From the NCBI GenBank assembly GCA_003241785.1, contig QFPW01000003.1, positions 62,001 to 126,000 of the forward strand: a stretch of 64,000 nt of DNA, given 5' to 3'. This DNA is from Rhodovulum sulfidophilum (GTDB taxonomy: Bacteria > Pseudomonadota > Alphaproteobacteria > Rhodobacterales > Rhodobacteraceae). Of the stretch, positions 1 to 8,071 are shown in pieces. Within the stretch, counting starts at the first letter, position 1, and every line of letters begins with the position of its first letter. The notes under the pieces are model-generated. The model was not told the origin of the DNA. It saw only the letters and a program-made list of their open reading frames with translations, and did not search any database. The translations under genes and the position numbers were made by a program.

Positions 1-633
1 GGCGATCGCCCGGTCGAGCTGCGCGCGCGGGCTGGTCGGCGCCTCCTCGCCCTGGTCCTCGACGAAGGCGACGACCGCGGCCTCGAGCGCGCCGAGATCG
101 GCGCCCTCGGCCTCCGCCGCCGCGCGGGCTTCCGCCAGCGCCTCGGCGAATTCCTCGCCGTCGAGGCCGAGCACGATCTCGGAATACATCTTCCAGAACC
201 GCATCCAGCTGTCGACGACGAAGCCGCGCGGACGCCCGCGCGCGATCATCGCCCCGGCCGAGCGCGCGTCGAGGCCGAGGTTCAGCACGGTATCCATCAT
301 GCCGGGCATGCTGACCTGCGCGCCCGAGCGCACCGAGACCAGCAGCGGATCCCCCGCCGCGCCGTCGCCGCCGAAGGCGCGGCCCGTCTCGGCCTCGAGC
401 CGGGCGACGGCCGCGTCGACCTGCTCCGCGAGGCCTTCCGGCAGCCGGCGCCCGCCGGCCTGGAAGGCGCGGAACGCGTCGGTCGAGATCGCGAAGGCGG
501 GCGGCACCGGGATGCCGGCCCGCGCCATCCGCGCGAGCCCGGTCGCCTTGCCGCCGAAGAGGCGGCCGTCGCGCGGATCGAGATCCTCGATGCCGTGGAC
601 ATAGGCCGGGATCAGGGTGCCGAGCTCAGACAT
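1..633 (-). CDS. PPDK-like dikinase, N-terminal ATP-binding part (partial, runs off left edge)
   Basis: My reading of the minus strand from the ATG at 631-633 gives about 211 residues with no stop before the window edge. Two stretches are diagnostic of the N-terminal ATP-grasp domain of pyruvate phosphate dikinase: FGGKATGLARM followed by GIPVPPAFAIST near residues 20-45, and VSVRSGAQVSMPGMMDTVLN near 90-110. In that family this domain binds ATP and phosphorylates a histidine on a separate swivelling domain. Such a swivelling domain is encoded on its own at 2676-3098, so this gene may encode only the ATP-binding subunit, as in phenylphosphate synthase. Its start overlaps the stop of the upstream gene by 8 bases, indicating translational coupling. 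Family assignment is firm. Whether the protein also carries central and C-terminal PPDK domains cannot be seen here. Confidence 0.88.
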   Translation of the reverse strand, partial: MSELGTLIPAYVHGIEDLDPRDGRLFGGKATGLARMARAGIPVPPAFAISTDAFRAFQAGGRRLPEGLAEQVDAAVARLEAETGRAFGGDGAAGDPLLVSVRSGAQVSMPGMMDTVLNLGLDARSAGAMIARGRPRGFVVDSWMRFWKMYSEIVLGLDGEEFAEALAEARAAAEAEGADLGALEAAVVAFVEDQGEEAPTSPRAQLDRAIA

Positions 634-1240
634 CGCGCGGCCGCCCCACCACGGCGAGGATATCCTCGTGAAACTCGAACCAGACATTGTGCATCGAATC
701 GACCATCGGGTTGCAGACGAAGTCCCGCTCGCCCCGGTCGGCTCGCGCCATCGACTGCTCGAAGCGGCGGATGTAGTGGGCGTAGCGCGGGATCTCTTCC
801 GTGACCTGCCCGAGGTGGCGGATCATGCGGTCCACGAGCTTGATCATCTTCTCCTGCGACCGGCCGTCCCCCTCGGAGGACTGCCAGTCGCTCACGGCCC
901 TGATGAACTGCTGGTTCAGCGTGGCCTCGAACTTCTCGTACCAGGCCATGATGTCGCCCCGCTCGCGGAGCGGACGGTAGGTCTCGCGGTAGAAGGCGAG
1001 AACCTGATCGGTCCCCGCCTGTTCCAGAAGCCACGCGCCGCCGAGGTCGAGCACGGCGCCCGCCGCGCGCTGCTCGGCGAGGATGGCCTCGACCGCGGCC
1101 GCGTCGATCGCGGCCACGTCGGCGACATGCGCGACCGGCGCCATCTTGCGCAGATAGATCGCGTTGAGAACGTCGAAGGTCCGCGCGTCGGGCACGGATC
1201 GCTCCGACGCGGGCGCGGCGGCCGTCGTAGTTGCTTGCAT
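626..1240 (-). CDS. Uncharacterised 204-aa protein of the split-dikinase cluster
   Basis: I do not recognise a named family. After a short low-complexity start the protein looks mostly helical. It reads plausibly as a small N-terminal helical or winged-helix segment (residues about 15-65), then charged helices with MAWYEKFEATLNQQFIRA, a KMIKLVDRMIRHLG segment and a C-terminal VDSMHNVWFEFHEDIL. It lies 3 bases after the 476-aa gene and overlaps the dikinase ATP-grasp gene by 8 bases, so it is almost certainly co-translated with them. By position it could be a structural subunit, a substrate-binding subunit or a linker of a split dikinase. That role is inferred from neighbourhood only. Confidence 0.75.
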   Translation of the reverse strand: MQATTTAAAPASERSVPDARTFDVLNAIYLRKMAPVAHVADVAAIDAAAVEAILAEQRAAGAVLDLGGAWLLEQAGTDQVLAFYRETYRPLRERGDIMAWYEKFEATLNQQFIRAVSDWQSSEGDGRSQEKMIKLVDRMIRHLGQVTEEIPRYAHYIRRFEQSMARADRGERDFVCNPMVDSMHNVWFEFHEDILAVVGRPRDV

Positions 1241-1243
1241 CGC

Positions 1244-2674
1244 TTACCCCCAGAAATACTTGGATCGGCGCAGGTCGGTGCCTTCCGGGAACGGCAGGTA
1301 GCCCTCGCCCGAGAAGATCTTCTGCGGCACGACCTGCTGGGCGAAGCCGCGCTTGGTGATCTCGTAGTAGTAGTTCGACACCCGCTGGTCGATTTCCCAG
1401 AAATCGTAGTCCTGGCACGCCTTCTCATAGGTGCCGGCGAGGCGCAGATGCGGCAGGATCATGTCGATGTAATAGGTGTACATCCCGTTGGTAATGAGCT
1501 GCCGCCGCGACATGCGCGAGAGCTTGGAATAGAGCCCGAGCGTCGCCTGCTGGATGCCCTCCACGCGCTTGTCGAGATCGGCGATCTTCACCTGGTAGAC
1601 CTCGGACATCGGCGTGTTCCAGGTCTCGCGCACCAGCACCGCGCCGCCGACCACGTGCTCGATGTAGTTCTTCGGCCGGGTGAAGGTCGTCGAGATGTCG
1701 TTCACGCGGATCTCGTCCAGCCCCATCGTGTCGGGGTCGATGACGAGGAGCAGCGTATAGCAATGCGGCACCCCGGCGTTATCGCAGGCGTCCGACCAGT
1801 GATAGATCTCCTCGTTGGTGAAGAGGTCGCGGATGATGAGGAGCTTGCCGTCCGGCAGCTCGTAGGGGCCGGTGTCGCCGAGGCCGAGGCGGTTGTCGAA
1901 GTGGTCGAGGAAGGCGAGCAGCTCGGCCGAGGCGTTGAACTTGGTGAAGGCCGAATGGGTGTCGTCATGCGGCTCGAACCATTCGATCATCGGCGTGAGG
2001 GTTTCGATGAAATCCTTGTCGTGGATCGCGCAGCGGTAGCGGTCCTGCGAGTTCAGGATATAGCCGTCCTGCCGCTTGCCCCAGAGCACGCGCTGCATGA
2101 ATTTCAGGATGTCGTTGCTCTCCGCGACATAGTCCTGCGGCTTGATCGCTTCGAGCGCCAGGAGCCCGCAGCGCCCCATGCCGAAGCCGACCGCGCCGAT
2201 GCACCAGTCGTGCACCGCGTTCACCTTGATGCCGATCTCGCGCTTCGCGGTGGCGCCGATGGCCATCACGCCCTCGGCGCCGACCTCGTCGGTGGTCATC
2301 CTGAGGATCTCGGGCCAGCGGTAGAACTCGTTCATGAAGGCGAGGATCTCGTATTCCTGCCGCGGGATCATGCCCGAGACGCCCTCGGTCGCCCGCATGA
2401 CGAGCACGTCCCAGATGTTCCAGGCGAGGTAGTTGTTGAGATCGTTCATCTCCGCGAGCGTGAACTGGTCCCTCAGCACGTCCTCGCGCGTCACGCGCTC
2501 CAGCACGCCGGTCTTGGCGCGGCTGCGCATCTCGCGGTCGCCGATGATGCCGTCGCGGACCGGCTCCATGCCCTTGAAGTTTCCGGTGTAGGTCAGGTCC
2601 TGGAACCTGAGCCCATCGTCCTTGTCCTCGTAGCGCCGCTTGTAGCTGGCGCGCAGCTTGGTCATCTCGTTCAT
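1244..2674 (-). CDS. Uncharacterised 476-aa protein of the split-dikinase cluster
   Basis: A large soluble protein of unknown family. It is rich in aromatic and acidic residues (for example WNIWDVLVMRATEG near residue 85, MIEWFEPHDDTH near 230, SNYYYEITKRGF near 435) and has no signal peptide or obvious membrane segment. No Walker, HAD or Rossmann motif is visible. It begins 1 base after the stop of the phosphohistidine-domain gene and is followed within 3 bases by the 204-aa gene, so it belongs to the same transcriptional unit. In rifampin phosphotransferase and phenylphosphate synthase the acceptor-binding part sits next to the ATP-binding and histidine domains. This protein is the natural candidate for that role here, by inference only. 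Confidence 0.8.
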   Translation of the reverse strand: MNEMTKLRASYKRRYEDKDDGLRFQDLTYTGNFKGMEPVRDGIIGDREMRSRAKTGVLERVTREDVLRDQFTLAEMNDLNNYLAWNIWDVLVMRATEGVSGMIPRQEYEILAFMNEFYRWPEILRMTTDEVGAEGVMAIGATAKREIGIKVNAVHDWCIGAVGFGMGRCGLLALEAIKPQDYVAESNDILKFMQRVLWGKRQDGYILNSQDRYRCAIHDKDFIETLTPMIEWFEPHDDTHSAFTKFNASAELLAFLDHFDNRLGLGDTGPYELPDGKLLIIRDLFTNEEIYHWSDACDNAGVPHCYTLLLVIDPDTMGLDEIRVNDISTTFTRPKNYIEHVVGGAVLVRETWNTPMSEVYQVKIADLDKRVEGIQQATLGLYSKLSRMSRRQLITNGMYTYYIDMILPHLRLAGTYEKACQDYDFWEIDQRVSNYYYEITKRGFAQQVVPQKIFSGEGYLPFPEGTDLRRSKYFWG

Positions 2675-2675
2675 G

Positions 2676-3098
2676 TCACGCGACCTCCAGGACCTTGCCC
2701 GCTTCCGGGTCGGACACGTCGAGCCGCACGCGCTTGCCCTTCAGGCGCTCGATCATCGCGTCGAAATGCGCGGCGTTGTCGCCGCCGGTGACGTAGCGGG
2801 TCTCGCTGTCGACGAGATGCGCGGTCATCACGCAGGGCATCTGGAACTCGCGCGACAGGATGCCGAGATGCGATTCCGGCGCGCCCGACAGGGTGATGAC
2901 GCCGATCGCGCCCATCGAGAGGGCGGGCGAGAGGAACGTGGTCGTGCCGCCCTGCACCAGCAGGATGTGCTCCTTGAGCTTGCCGCTCTGGATGAGCTTG
3001 ATGACAGACTGGGGGTTGGGCAGGTAGATCACCTCGCCCTCCGGCGCCTTCTTGGTTTCGAAGCTGTTGTAGCCCTCAGCGATGACAGTCACGTTCAT
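2676..3098 (-). CDS. Stand-alone PEP-utilising enzyme phosphohistidine (swivelling) domain
   Basis: A 140-aa protein consisting of little more than the mobile phosphohistidine domain of the PEP-utilising enzymes. VITLSGAPESHLGILSRE aligns with the family signature around the phosphorylated histidine, which would be His77, and is followed by the usual MPCVM. In PPDK, PEP synthase and phenylphosphate synthase this domain carries phosphate from the ATP-grasp domain to the acceptor site. Here it is a separate polypeptide, with the ATP-grasp part encoded at 1-633. A strong AAGGAGG lies just upstream. It is only 1-2 bases from the ATG at 3098 but about 7 bases from an in-frame GTG at 3092, which may be the true start. 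The downstream 476-aa gene follows after 1 base. Confidence 0.88.
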   Translation of the reverse strand: MNVTVIAEGYNSFETKKAPEGEVIYLPNPQSVIKLIQSGKLKEHILLVQGGTTTFLSPALSMGAIGVITLSGAPESHLGILSREFQMPCVMTAHLVDSETRYVTGGDNAAHFDAMIERLKGKRVRLDVSDPEAGKVLEVA

Positions 3099-3147
3099 TC
3101 CTCCTTGTTGTCTTATATCTGACAGTTGAATTTGGTTTCGCCGCGCG

Positions 3148-3918
3148 TCAGACGACGGCCTTGGGATAGGTCTTGGCGGGCGCCGCGCCGTCCTCCTCCG
3201 CTTCCCGTTCGGGCACGGCGGGCGCCTCCACGCCCTGGATCCAGCAGGTGATCTCGAGCGGCCACTGCGCCACCGCCTCGGCGCCCGCCCGGAGCAGCTC
3301 CTCCGGCTCGTGCAGGCCCCAGGACACACCGATCGTCCGGATGCCGCACTCGCGCCCATGGCGGACATCGCCGATCGTGTCGGTGACGAAGACCACCTCC
3401 TCGGGGCGAAGCGCCGGCGGCGCGCCGCCGACCTCGTCATACGGGCCCGAGCAACGGCGCAGGATCGCGTAGCTCGGCTCCGCGAGAAACTGGCGGATCG
3501 CGGTCCGCTTGTCGGGGATCACGTCGCCGCCGAAGATATGGCCGACGCAATTGGCGATCCCCGCGCCCTTCAGGATCCGCGCGATCACGCCGACCGCGTT
3601 GCTGGAGACGACCCCGATCACCGTCGTGTCCGACAGGCCGCGGACCACGTCGATCATCCCCGGGACCATCGGCGGATGATAGTCGCGCCGGAGCAGGTCG
3701 AGGAAATGCGCCAGCGCCGCCTCGGCCCGCGCCTTGTCTCCGATCACCCGCGGCAGCGCCTCGAACATGTTGTCGCGGAAGAGGTCGAAGTACTGCTCGC
3801 GCGTGTCGATCCCGAGACCGAACTCGGCGTTGGTCCGCTCGAACACCTTCCAGGAGCTCTCGCGCGTCTGCACGAGCGTCCCGTCGAGGTCGAAGAGGGC
3901 GGCGCGCACCCGGGACAT
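3148..3918 (-). CDS. HAD-superfamily hydrolase (phosphoglycolate-phosphatase-like)
   Basis: Starting at the ATG at 3918 the protein is 256 aa and opens with the HAD nucleophile motif ALFDLDGTLVQTRE (Asp10 and Asp12). VVSSNA near residue 105 fits motif II, DKRTAIRQF motif III, and VFVTDTIGDVRHG motif IV. The size and helical cap suggest a small-molecule phosphatase resembling Gph. An acidic, proline-rich tail of about 25 residues follows the catalytic core. It lies 4 bases after the DHSWGPR-motif gene and 49 bases before the phosphohistidine-domain gene. Proximity to a putative kinase suggests it may remove the phosphate that the split dikinase adds, or repair a wrongly phosphorylated product. 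The substrate is unknown. Confidence 0.85.
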   Translation of the reverse strand: MSRVRAALFDLDGTLVQTRESSWKVFERTNAEFGLGIDTREQYFDLFRDNMFEALPRVIGDKARAEAALAHFLDLLRRDYHPPMVPGMIDVVRGLSDTTVIGVVSSNAVGVIARILKGAGIANCVGHIFGGDVIPDKRTAIRQFLAEPSYAILRRCSGPYDEVGGAPPALRPEEVVFVTDTIGDVRHGRECGIRTIGVSWGLHEPEELLRAGAEAVAQWPLEITCWIQGVEAPAVPEREAEEDGAAPAKTYPKAVV

Positions 3919-3922
3919 CGGT

Positions 3923-4915
3923 TCAGACCATGACCGCGACCCGGGTCGCTTCGAAGGCGTTGAGCCGCGTGAGCTGCGGGAGCTCGAAGAAGTCCTGGAT
4001 CTCGCCATATCCGGTCCGCCCGTTCATTTCCCACCGCCCGAGCACGTTGAAGGAGATCATGTTGGCCCAGCACTGCCAGGGAAAGCTGGTGAGCCCCTCG
4101 GCTCGGAGCTTCCAGACGCGATCCGCCCGGTCCGTGAGCTCGAGCTCGACCTGTTCCGCGTAGCGATCGAACCGCCGCGCCGTCCGTCCGGTTCCGGCCT
4201 TCAGCCCGAAGACTTCGCCGTTCTCGACCACGTAGCCGTGGGTCAGCGACAGGTCGGTCCCGTTCGTCTCGGGATCGAAGGCGAAGATCGCATGGACCGC
4301 GAGATCCTTCGAGAAATGCGCGTGCAGCCAGGTCATGTTGGGCGCGCCGCGCTCCGGGCGCGGGCCCCAGCTGTGGTCCATGGTCGAGACGCAGTCGATC
4401 GGGATCACCCGGCCGCGCAGCGTCACCGTGCCCTCGAAATGCCCGCTCTGGTCGAAGTGCCCGTTGTAGGCGGTGCCCCAGGCGAACTTGCCGGCGTGAC
4501 CGCCCACCATCGGATCCATGTCCGGGTCGTGAATGTCGAAGGGGGGCATGATCGCGCGGTACATCACGTCGATCTTCGTGCCCTCGCCGTCGTCGAACTT
4601 GATCTCCCAGACCATGTTCGGCTCGAGGCAGCGGACATGCAGCCCGTTCGCGAGCTCGTAGTCGAGCAGGCTCGCGTTGGCCGGCATCGGCAGGACGGAC
4701 TGGTAGTCGACGTAATCGGCCTCCCAGGGCGTGGCCGCGAAGCGGGAATTCATGCAGATCGTGGAATTGACGCAGCCGAGGTTGGTGCGGAACAGGGCAT
4801 AGACGCCGACGTTCAGCTTTTCCTCGGCGTTGTAGAAGCCGAAGAAATTGGTTTCGGCCCAGTTGGGCTTGTCCTTGTCGGCCGCGTGCAGTTCGGCATC
4901 GGAATCGAGAATCAC
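3923..4915 (-). CDS. DHSWGPR-motif protein (DUF7064/CrtC/AttH-like beta-barrel)
   Basis: About 330 aa if translation starts at the GTG at 4915, which has AAAGGA about 7 bases upstream. A longer ATG-type reading to 4972 is possible but lacks a better ribosome site. The motif STMDHSWGPRPERG near residue 190 is shared by hydroxyneurosporene-synthase-like (CrtC) and AttH-like proteins and by an uncharacterised family often annotated DUF7064. CrtC adds water to a carotenoid double bond, but most relatives have no known activity. No signal peptide is seen. Its position between the aldehyde dehydrogenase and the HAD phosphatase suggests a hydratase-like or lipocalin-like role in the same pathway (inference). 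Confidence 0.7.
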   Translation of the reverse strand: MILDSDAELHAADKDKPNWAETNFFGFYNAEEKLNVGVYALFRTNLGCVNSTICMNSRFAATPWEADYVDYQSVLPMPANASLLDYELANGLHVRCLEPNMVWEIKFDDGEGTKIDVMYRAIMPPFDIHDPDMDPMVGGHAGKFAWGTAYNGHFDQSGHFEGTVTLRGRVIPIDCVSTMDHSWGPRPERGAPNMTWLHAHFSKDLAVHAIFAFDPETNGTDLSLTHGYVVENGEVFGLKAGTGRTARRFDRYAEQVELELTDRADRVWKLRAEGLTSFPWQCWANMISFNVLGRWEMNGRTGYGEIQDFFELPQLTRLNAFEATRVAVMV

Positions 4916-5053
4916 CTGTGTGTCCTTTCGCTTGCCCGTCGCTCGGGAGGGTGGCGCGGCCTCCCTCCTCACAGGCCATACAAAAGTTGCCCGGCGCCGT
5001 CTCCCCGCGAAGCGGGAGACAGGAGGTGGGGAGCGCGACGCCGGGCGAGTTCG

Positions 5054-5077
5054 GGCGATCCCTTCGCGCGGATCGCC
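5054..5077 (-). terminator. Possible hairpin after the aldehyde dehydrogenase gene
   Basis: An 8-bp perfect stem (GGCGATCC / GGATCGCC, 8-base loop) lies 13 bases past the aldehyde dehydrogenase stop. There is no U tract, so it may be an mRNA-stability hairpin or an attenuator rather than a full terminator. A second, imperfect GTCTCCC / GGGAGAC stem lies at about 5009-5031. Confidence 0.35.
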
Positions 5078-5089
5078 GGGGGGAAACCT

Positions 5090-6517
5090 CTAGACGACCT
5101 CGCTGACCACGAGCGTCTGCGAGTTCGTATATTCCGACAAGCCCTCGAGCGCGTTCTCGATGCCGATCCCGGATTGCTTGTGGCCGCCGAAGGCGACATG
5201 CGGCGAGAAGGTATGGATCTCGTTTACCCAGACCGTGCCCGCCTCGATGCGCTCGGCGATCTTGCGCGCCGTCGTCGTGTCCTTGCCCCAGACCGAGGCG
5301 GCGAGGCCGTATTCGGTCGCATTGGCGCGGGCGACCACGTCGTCGAGATCGGAGAATTTCAGGAGTGGCAGCACAGGGCCGAAGGCTTCCTCGACCACCA
5401 CGCGGCTGTCCTCGGGGGGATTGTCGATGATCGTCACGGGAACGAAGAACCCCTTGCCCTCGCCGATCTCGCCGCCGAGCAGGAATTTCTCGCCATTCGC
5501 CTTCGCATCGGCGAGCAGGTCCTTGAGCTTCTCGAACTGCATCCTGTTCTGGATCGGCCCGAGATCGGTCCCCTGCTCGGACCCGTCACCGACCTTTACC
5601 GTCCTGGCGAAGCGCACCAGCGCCTCGGCGAGATCGTCGTAGATGTCCTCGTGGATGTAGAGCCGCTTGGCCGCGACGCAGAACTGGGCGCTGTTCTGGA
5701 AGGCGGCCCAGAACAGCTTCTCCGCCGTCGCCTCCACGTCGACGTCCGGAAGCACGATGGCCGGGTCGTTGCCGCCGAGCTCCAGCGTGATCCGCTTCAG
5801 GTTGCCCGAGGCGCTCTCCATGATCTTGCGCCCCGTGGCGGTCGATCCGGTGAAGCTGATCTTGCGCACGTCCGGGTGCCGGGTCAGCCAGGCGCCGAGG
5901 TCGTTGCCGCCCGAGACGATGTTGAGCACGCCCGCCGGCAGCACGTCGCGCAGGATCTCGCCGAGCTTCAGCGTGCAGAGCGGCGTGTAGGGCGAGGGCT
6001 TCAGCACCATCGTGTTGCCGGCGACGAGCGCGGGCGCGATCTTCCAGATCGCGAGCAGCACCGGGAAGTTCCAGGGCGTGATGCCGCCGACGACGCCGAG
6101 GGGCACCCGCCGGGTCTCCACGGTGCGCGTGTCGGACTTCTCGACCACGTGGACCGGCAGCTCCTGCTTCGCGATCTCGCGGCACCAGATGTAGGAGCCG
6201 ACGATCTCCCATTCCGCGCCCGCGCGGGCCTTGCCCTGTTCGCGGGTCAGCAGGCGCATGAAATCCTCGGCATGCGCCTCGATCGCGTCGCCGATCTTCG
6301 CGACATAGGCCTGCCGCTCGCCGAGCGGCAGGGCGGACCACGCCGGGAAGGCGCGCTTCGCCGCGGCGATCGCGGCGTCGAGCTGGTCGCGGCTCGCATC
6401 CGGCACGGTGGCGATCACCTGCTCGGTCGCCGGGTTGATCGCCTCGATCGTCGCGGCCGCGCTGGCCGCGGCGCCGTCGATCGTCATCGTGTAGTCGCTG
6501 TCAAAGCTCACGGACAT
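5090..6517 (-). CDS. NAD(P)-dependent aldehyde dehydrogenase
   Basis: 475 aa from the ATG at 6517, which follows GGGGAGGAAAGAA. Hallmarks of the ALDH superfamily are present: TPWNFPV near 148, the coenzyme-loop FTGSTATGRK near 222, general base Glu246 in LELGGN, and nucleophile Cys280 in NSAQFCVAAKR. The length is normal for a soluble ALDH. The family oxidises aldehydes to carboxylates with NAD or NADP. With the alcohol dehydrogenase and acyl-CoA synthetase encoded just upstream it completes an alcohol-aldehyde-acid-CoA ester route. The substrate cannot be read from sequence. FTGS and the broad family resemblance suggest an aromatic or medium-chain aldehyde. Confidence 0.95.
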   Translation of the reverse strand: MSVSFDSDYTMTIDGAAASAAATIEAINPATEQVIATVPDASRDQLDAAIAAAKRAFPAWSALPLGERQAYVAKIGDAIEAHAEDFMRLLTREQGKARAGAEWEIVGSYIWCREIAKQELPVHVVEKSDTRTVETRRVPLGVVGGITPWNFPVLLAIWKIAPALVAGNTMVLKPSPYTPLCTLKLGEILRDVLPAGVLNIVSGGNDLGAWLTRHPDVRKISFTGSTATGRKIMESASGNLKRITLELGGNDPAIVLPDVDVEATAEKLFWAAFQNSAQFCVAAKRLYIHEDIYDDLAEALVRFARTVKVGDGSEQGTDLGPIQNRMQFEKLKDLLADAKANGEKFLLGGEIGEGKGFFVPVTIIDNPPEDSRVVVEEAFGPVLPLLKFSDLDDVVARANATEYGLAASVWGKDTTTARKIAERIEAGTVWVNEIHTFSPHVAFGGHKQSGIGIENALEGLSEYTNSQTLVVSEVV

Positions 6518-6556
6518 TTCTTTCCTCCCCACGAAGTGGTTCTTGTTCCGCTTGGT

Positions 6557-8068
6557 CTATTCCGCCTCGGCGGTTGCGATCATCTCCCGCAGCGACCGGC
6601 GCAGGATCTTGCCGGTGCTGGTCTTCGGCAGGTCGTCGACGAAGAAGACACGCCGGGGCAGCTTGTAGGACGCGAGGCGCTGGCGGCAGTGGGCGATCAG
6701 CCCCGCCTCGTCGAGGCTCGCGCCCCGGTGCAGCACGACGAAGGCCTGGGCGATCTCGCCCTTCTCGGTGTCGGCGCACCCCGCCACCGCCACCATCGCC
6801 ACGTCCGGATGCGCGGCGATCGCCTGTTCCAGCTCGGCGGGATAGACGTTGTAGCCCGCCGTGATGATCATGTCCTTCTTGCGGTCCACCACGAAGATGT
6901 AGCCGTCGGCGTCCATCTCGGCGATGTCGCCGCTTCCGAGCCAGCCGTCTTCGTCGATGGTCGCGGCGGTCGCGGCCTCGTTGCGCCAGTAGCCCCTCGT
7001 GACCATCGCGCCCCGCACCATCAGCTCGCCCGCCGTGCCGGCCGGCGCGTCGCGCGAGGGGTCGGTGAGATCCGCGATGCGCACATCCAGCCCCGGCATC
7101 GGCAGGCCGATCGAGCCCGGACGCGGCGCCCAGTAGGGCGAATGGGTGATCGCGGGCCCCGCCACCTCGGTCATGCCCCAGAGCTCGCAGAGCGGGCAGC
7201 CGAAGCGGTCGATCACCGCCTCGATCTTGGCGAGCGGCATGGTCTGGCCGCCGACCGTGCAGCGGGTCAGGCTGGAAAGGTCGGCCTCTTCGATGTCGGG
7301 ATGCGCGAGCATCTGGTAGAACATCGTCGGCACTCCCTCGAAGAGGGTGATCTTCTCCGCGCCGATCAGCCTGAGCGCCTCGCCCGCGTCGAACCGCGGC
7401 GTCGTCACCAGCCGGGAGCCGACCAGGAAGGTCGCGTTCATCACGATATTGCCGTAGACATGCGGGAAAGGCAGCGAGGTCAGCACGCTGTCGTGCATCG
7501 TGCGCACATGCTGTGTCGCCGTGCCCGCGAGGCTCGCGAAGAGCCCGCCATGCGTCATGGTCGCGCCCTTCGGCGTACCGGTGGTGCCGGAGGTATAGCC
7601 GATGGTGAAGAGATCCTCCGGCGCGCGCTCGACCGGCGCGCGGTAGTCGCCCGCGAGCAGCGCCGCGAAGGGCGTGGCCCCCTCCGCCTCGCCAAGGGTG
7701 AAGACCGGGGCCTCGGTCCGGATCGCGCCGCGCTTCTCCGCCGGGATGATGACGGCGGAGGCCTCGGAATTGGCCGCGATATAGGTGACCTCCTCCGGCG
7801 AGAGCAGGAAGTTCGCGGGCACCACCACGGCGCCCAGGCGGGCGATGCCGTGATAGGCGGCGAGCCATTCCCAGCCGTTCGGCAGGTGCAGGACCACCCG
7901 GTCGCCCGGCGCGACGCCCCGCGCCGCGAGGCCGCCCGCGAAGCGTCCGGCGAGATCGTCGATCTCGCCGAAGGTGAAGGAACGCTTGCCCGGCAGCGTC
8001 ACCGCGGTCCGGTCGCCGAACCGCTGGCCCGCCTTGAAGACAAGATCGCTGACGCGCGCCTCGATCAT
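6557..8068 (-). CDS. Class I AMP-forming acyl-CoA synthetase (acid:CoA ligase)
   Basis: 503 aa with the ANL-superfamily signatures. The AMP-binding P-loop is TIGYTSGTTGTPKG near residue 172, the ELWGMTE motif is near 295, GDIAEMDADGYIFVVDRKKD near 375, and the C-terminal catalytic lysine lies in KTSTGKILRR near 490. The enzyme adenylates a carboxylic acid and transfers it to CoA. It lies 3 bases downstream of the alcohol dehydrogenase gene and 39 bases upstream of the aldehyde dehydrogenase gene, so all three are likely co-transcribed and act consecutively. Chain length or aromatic preference is not evident. Confidence 0.95.
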   Translation of the reverse strand: MIEARVSDLVFKAGQRFGDRTAVTLPGKRSFTFGEIDDLAGRFAGGLAARGVAPGDRVVLHLPNGWEWLAAYHGIARLGAVVVPANFLLSPEEVTYIAANSEASAVIIPAEKRGAIRTEAPVFTLGEAEGATPFAALLAGDYRAPVERAPEDLFTIGYTSGTTGTPKGATMTHGGLFASLAGTATQHVRTMHDSVLTSLPFPHVYGNIVMNATFLVGSRLVTTPRFDAGEALRLIGAEKITLFEGVPTMFYQMLAHPDIEEADLSSLTRCTVGGQTMPLAKIEAVIDRFGCPLCELWGMTEVAGPAITHSPYWAPRPGSIGLPMPGLDVRIADLTDPSRDAPAGTAGELMVRGAMVTRGYWRNEAATAATIDEDGWLGSGDIAEMDADGYIFVVDRKKDMIITAGYNVYPAELEQAIAAHPDVAMVAVAGCADTEKGEIAQAFVVLHRGASLDEAGLIAHCRQRLASYKLPRRVFFVDDLPKTSTGKILRRSLREMIATAEAE

Positions 8069-8071
8069 GGC

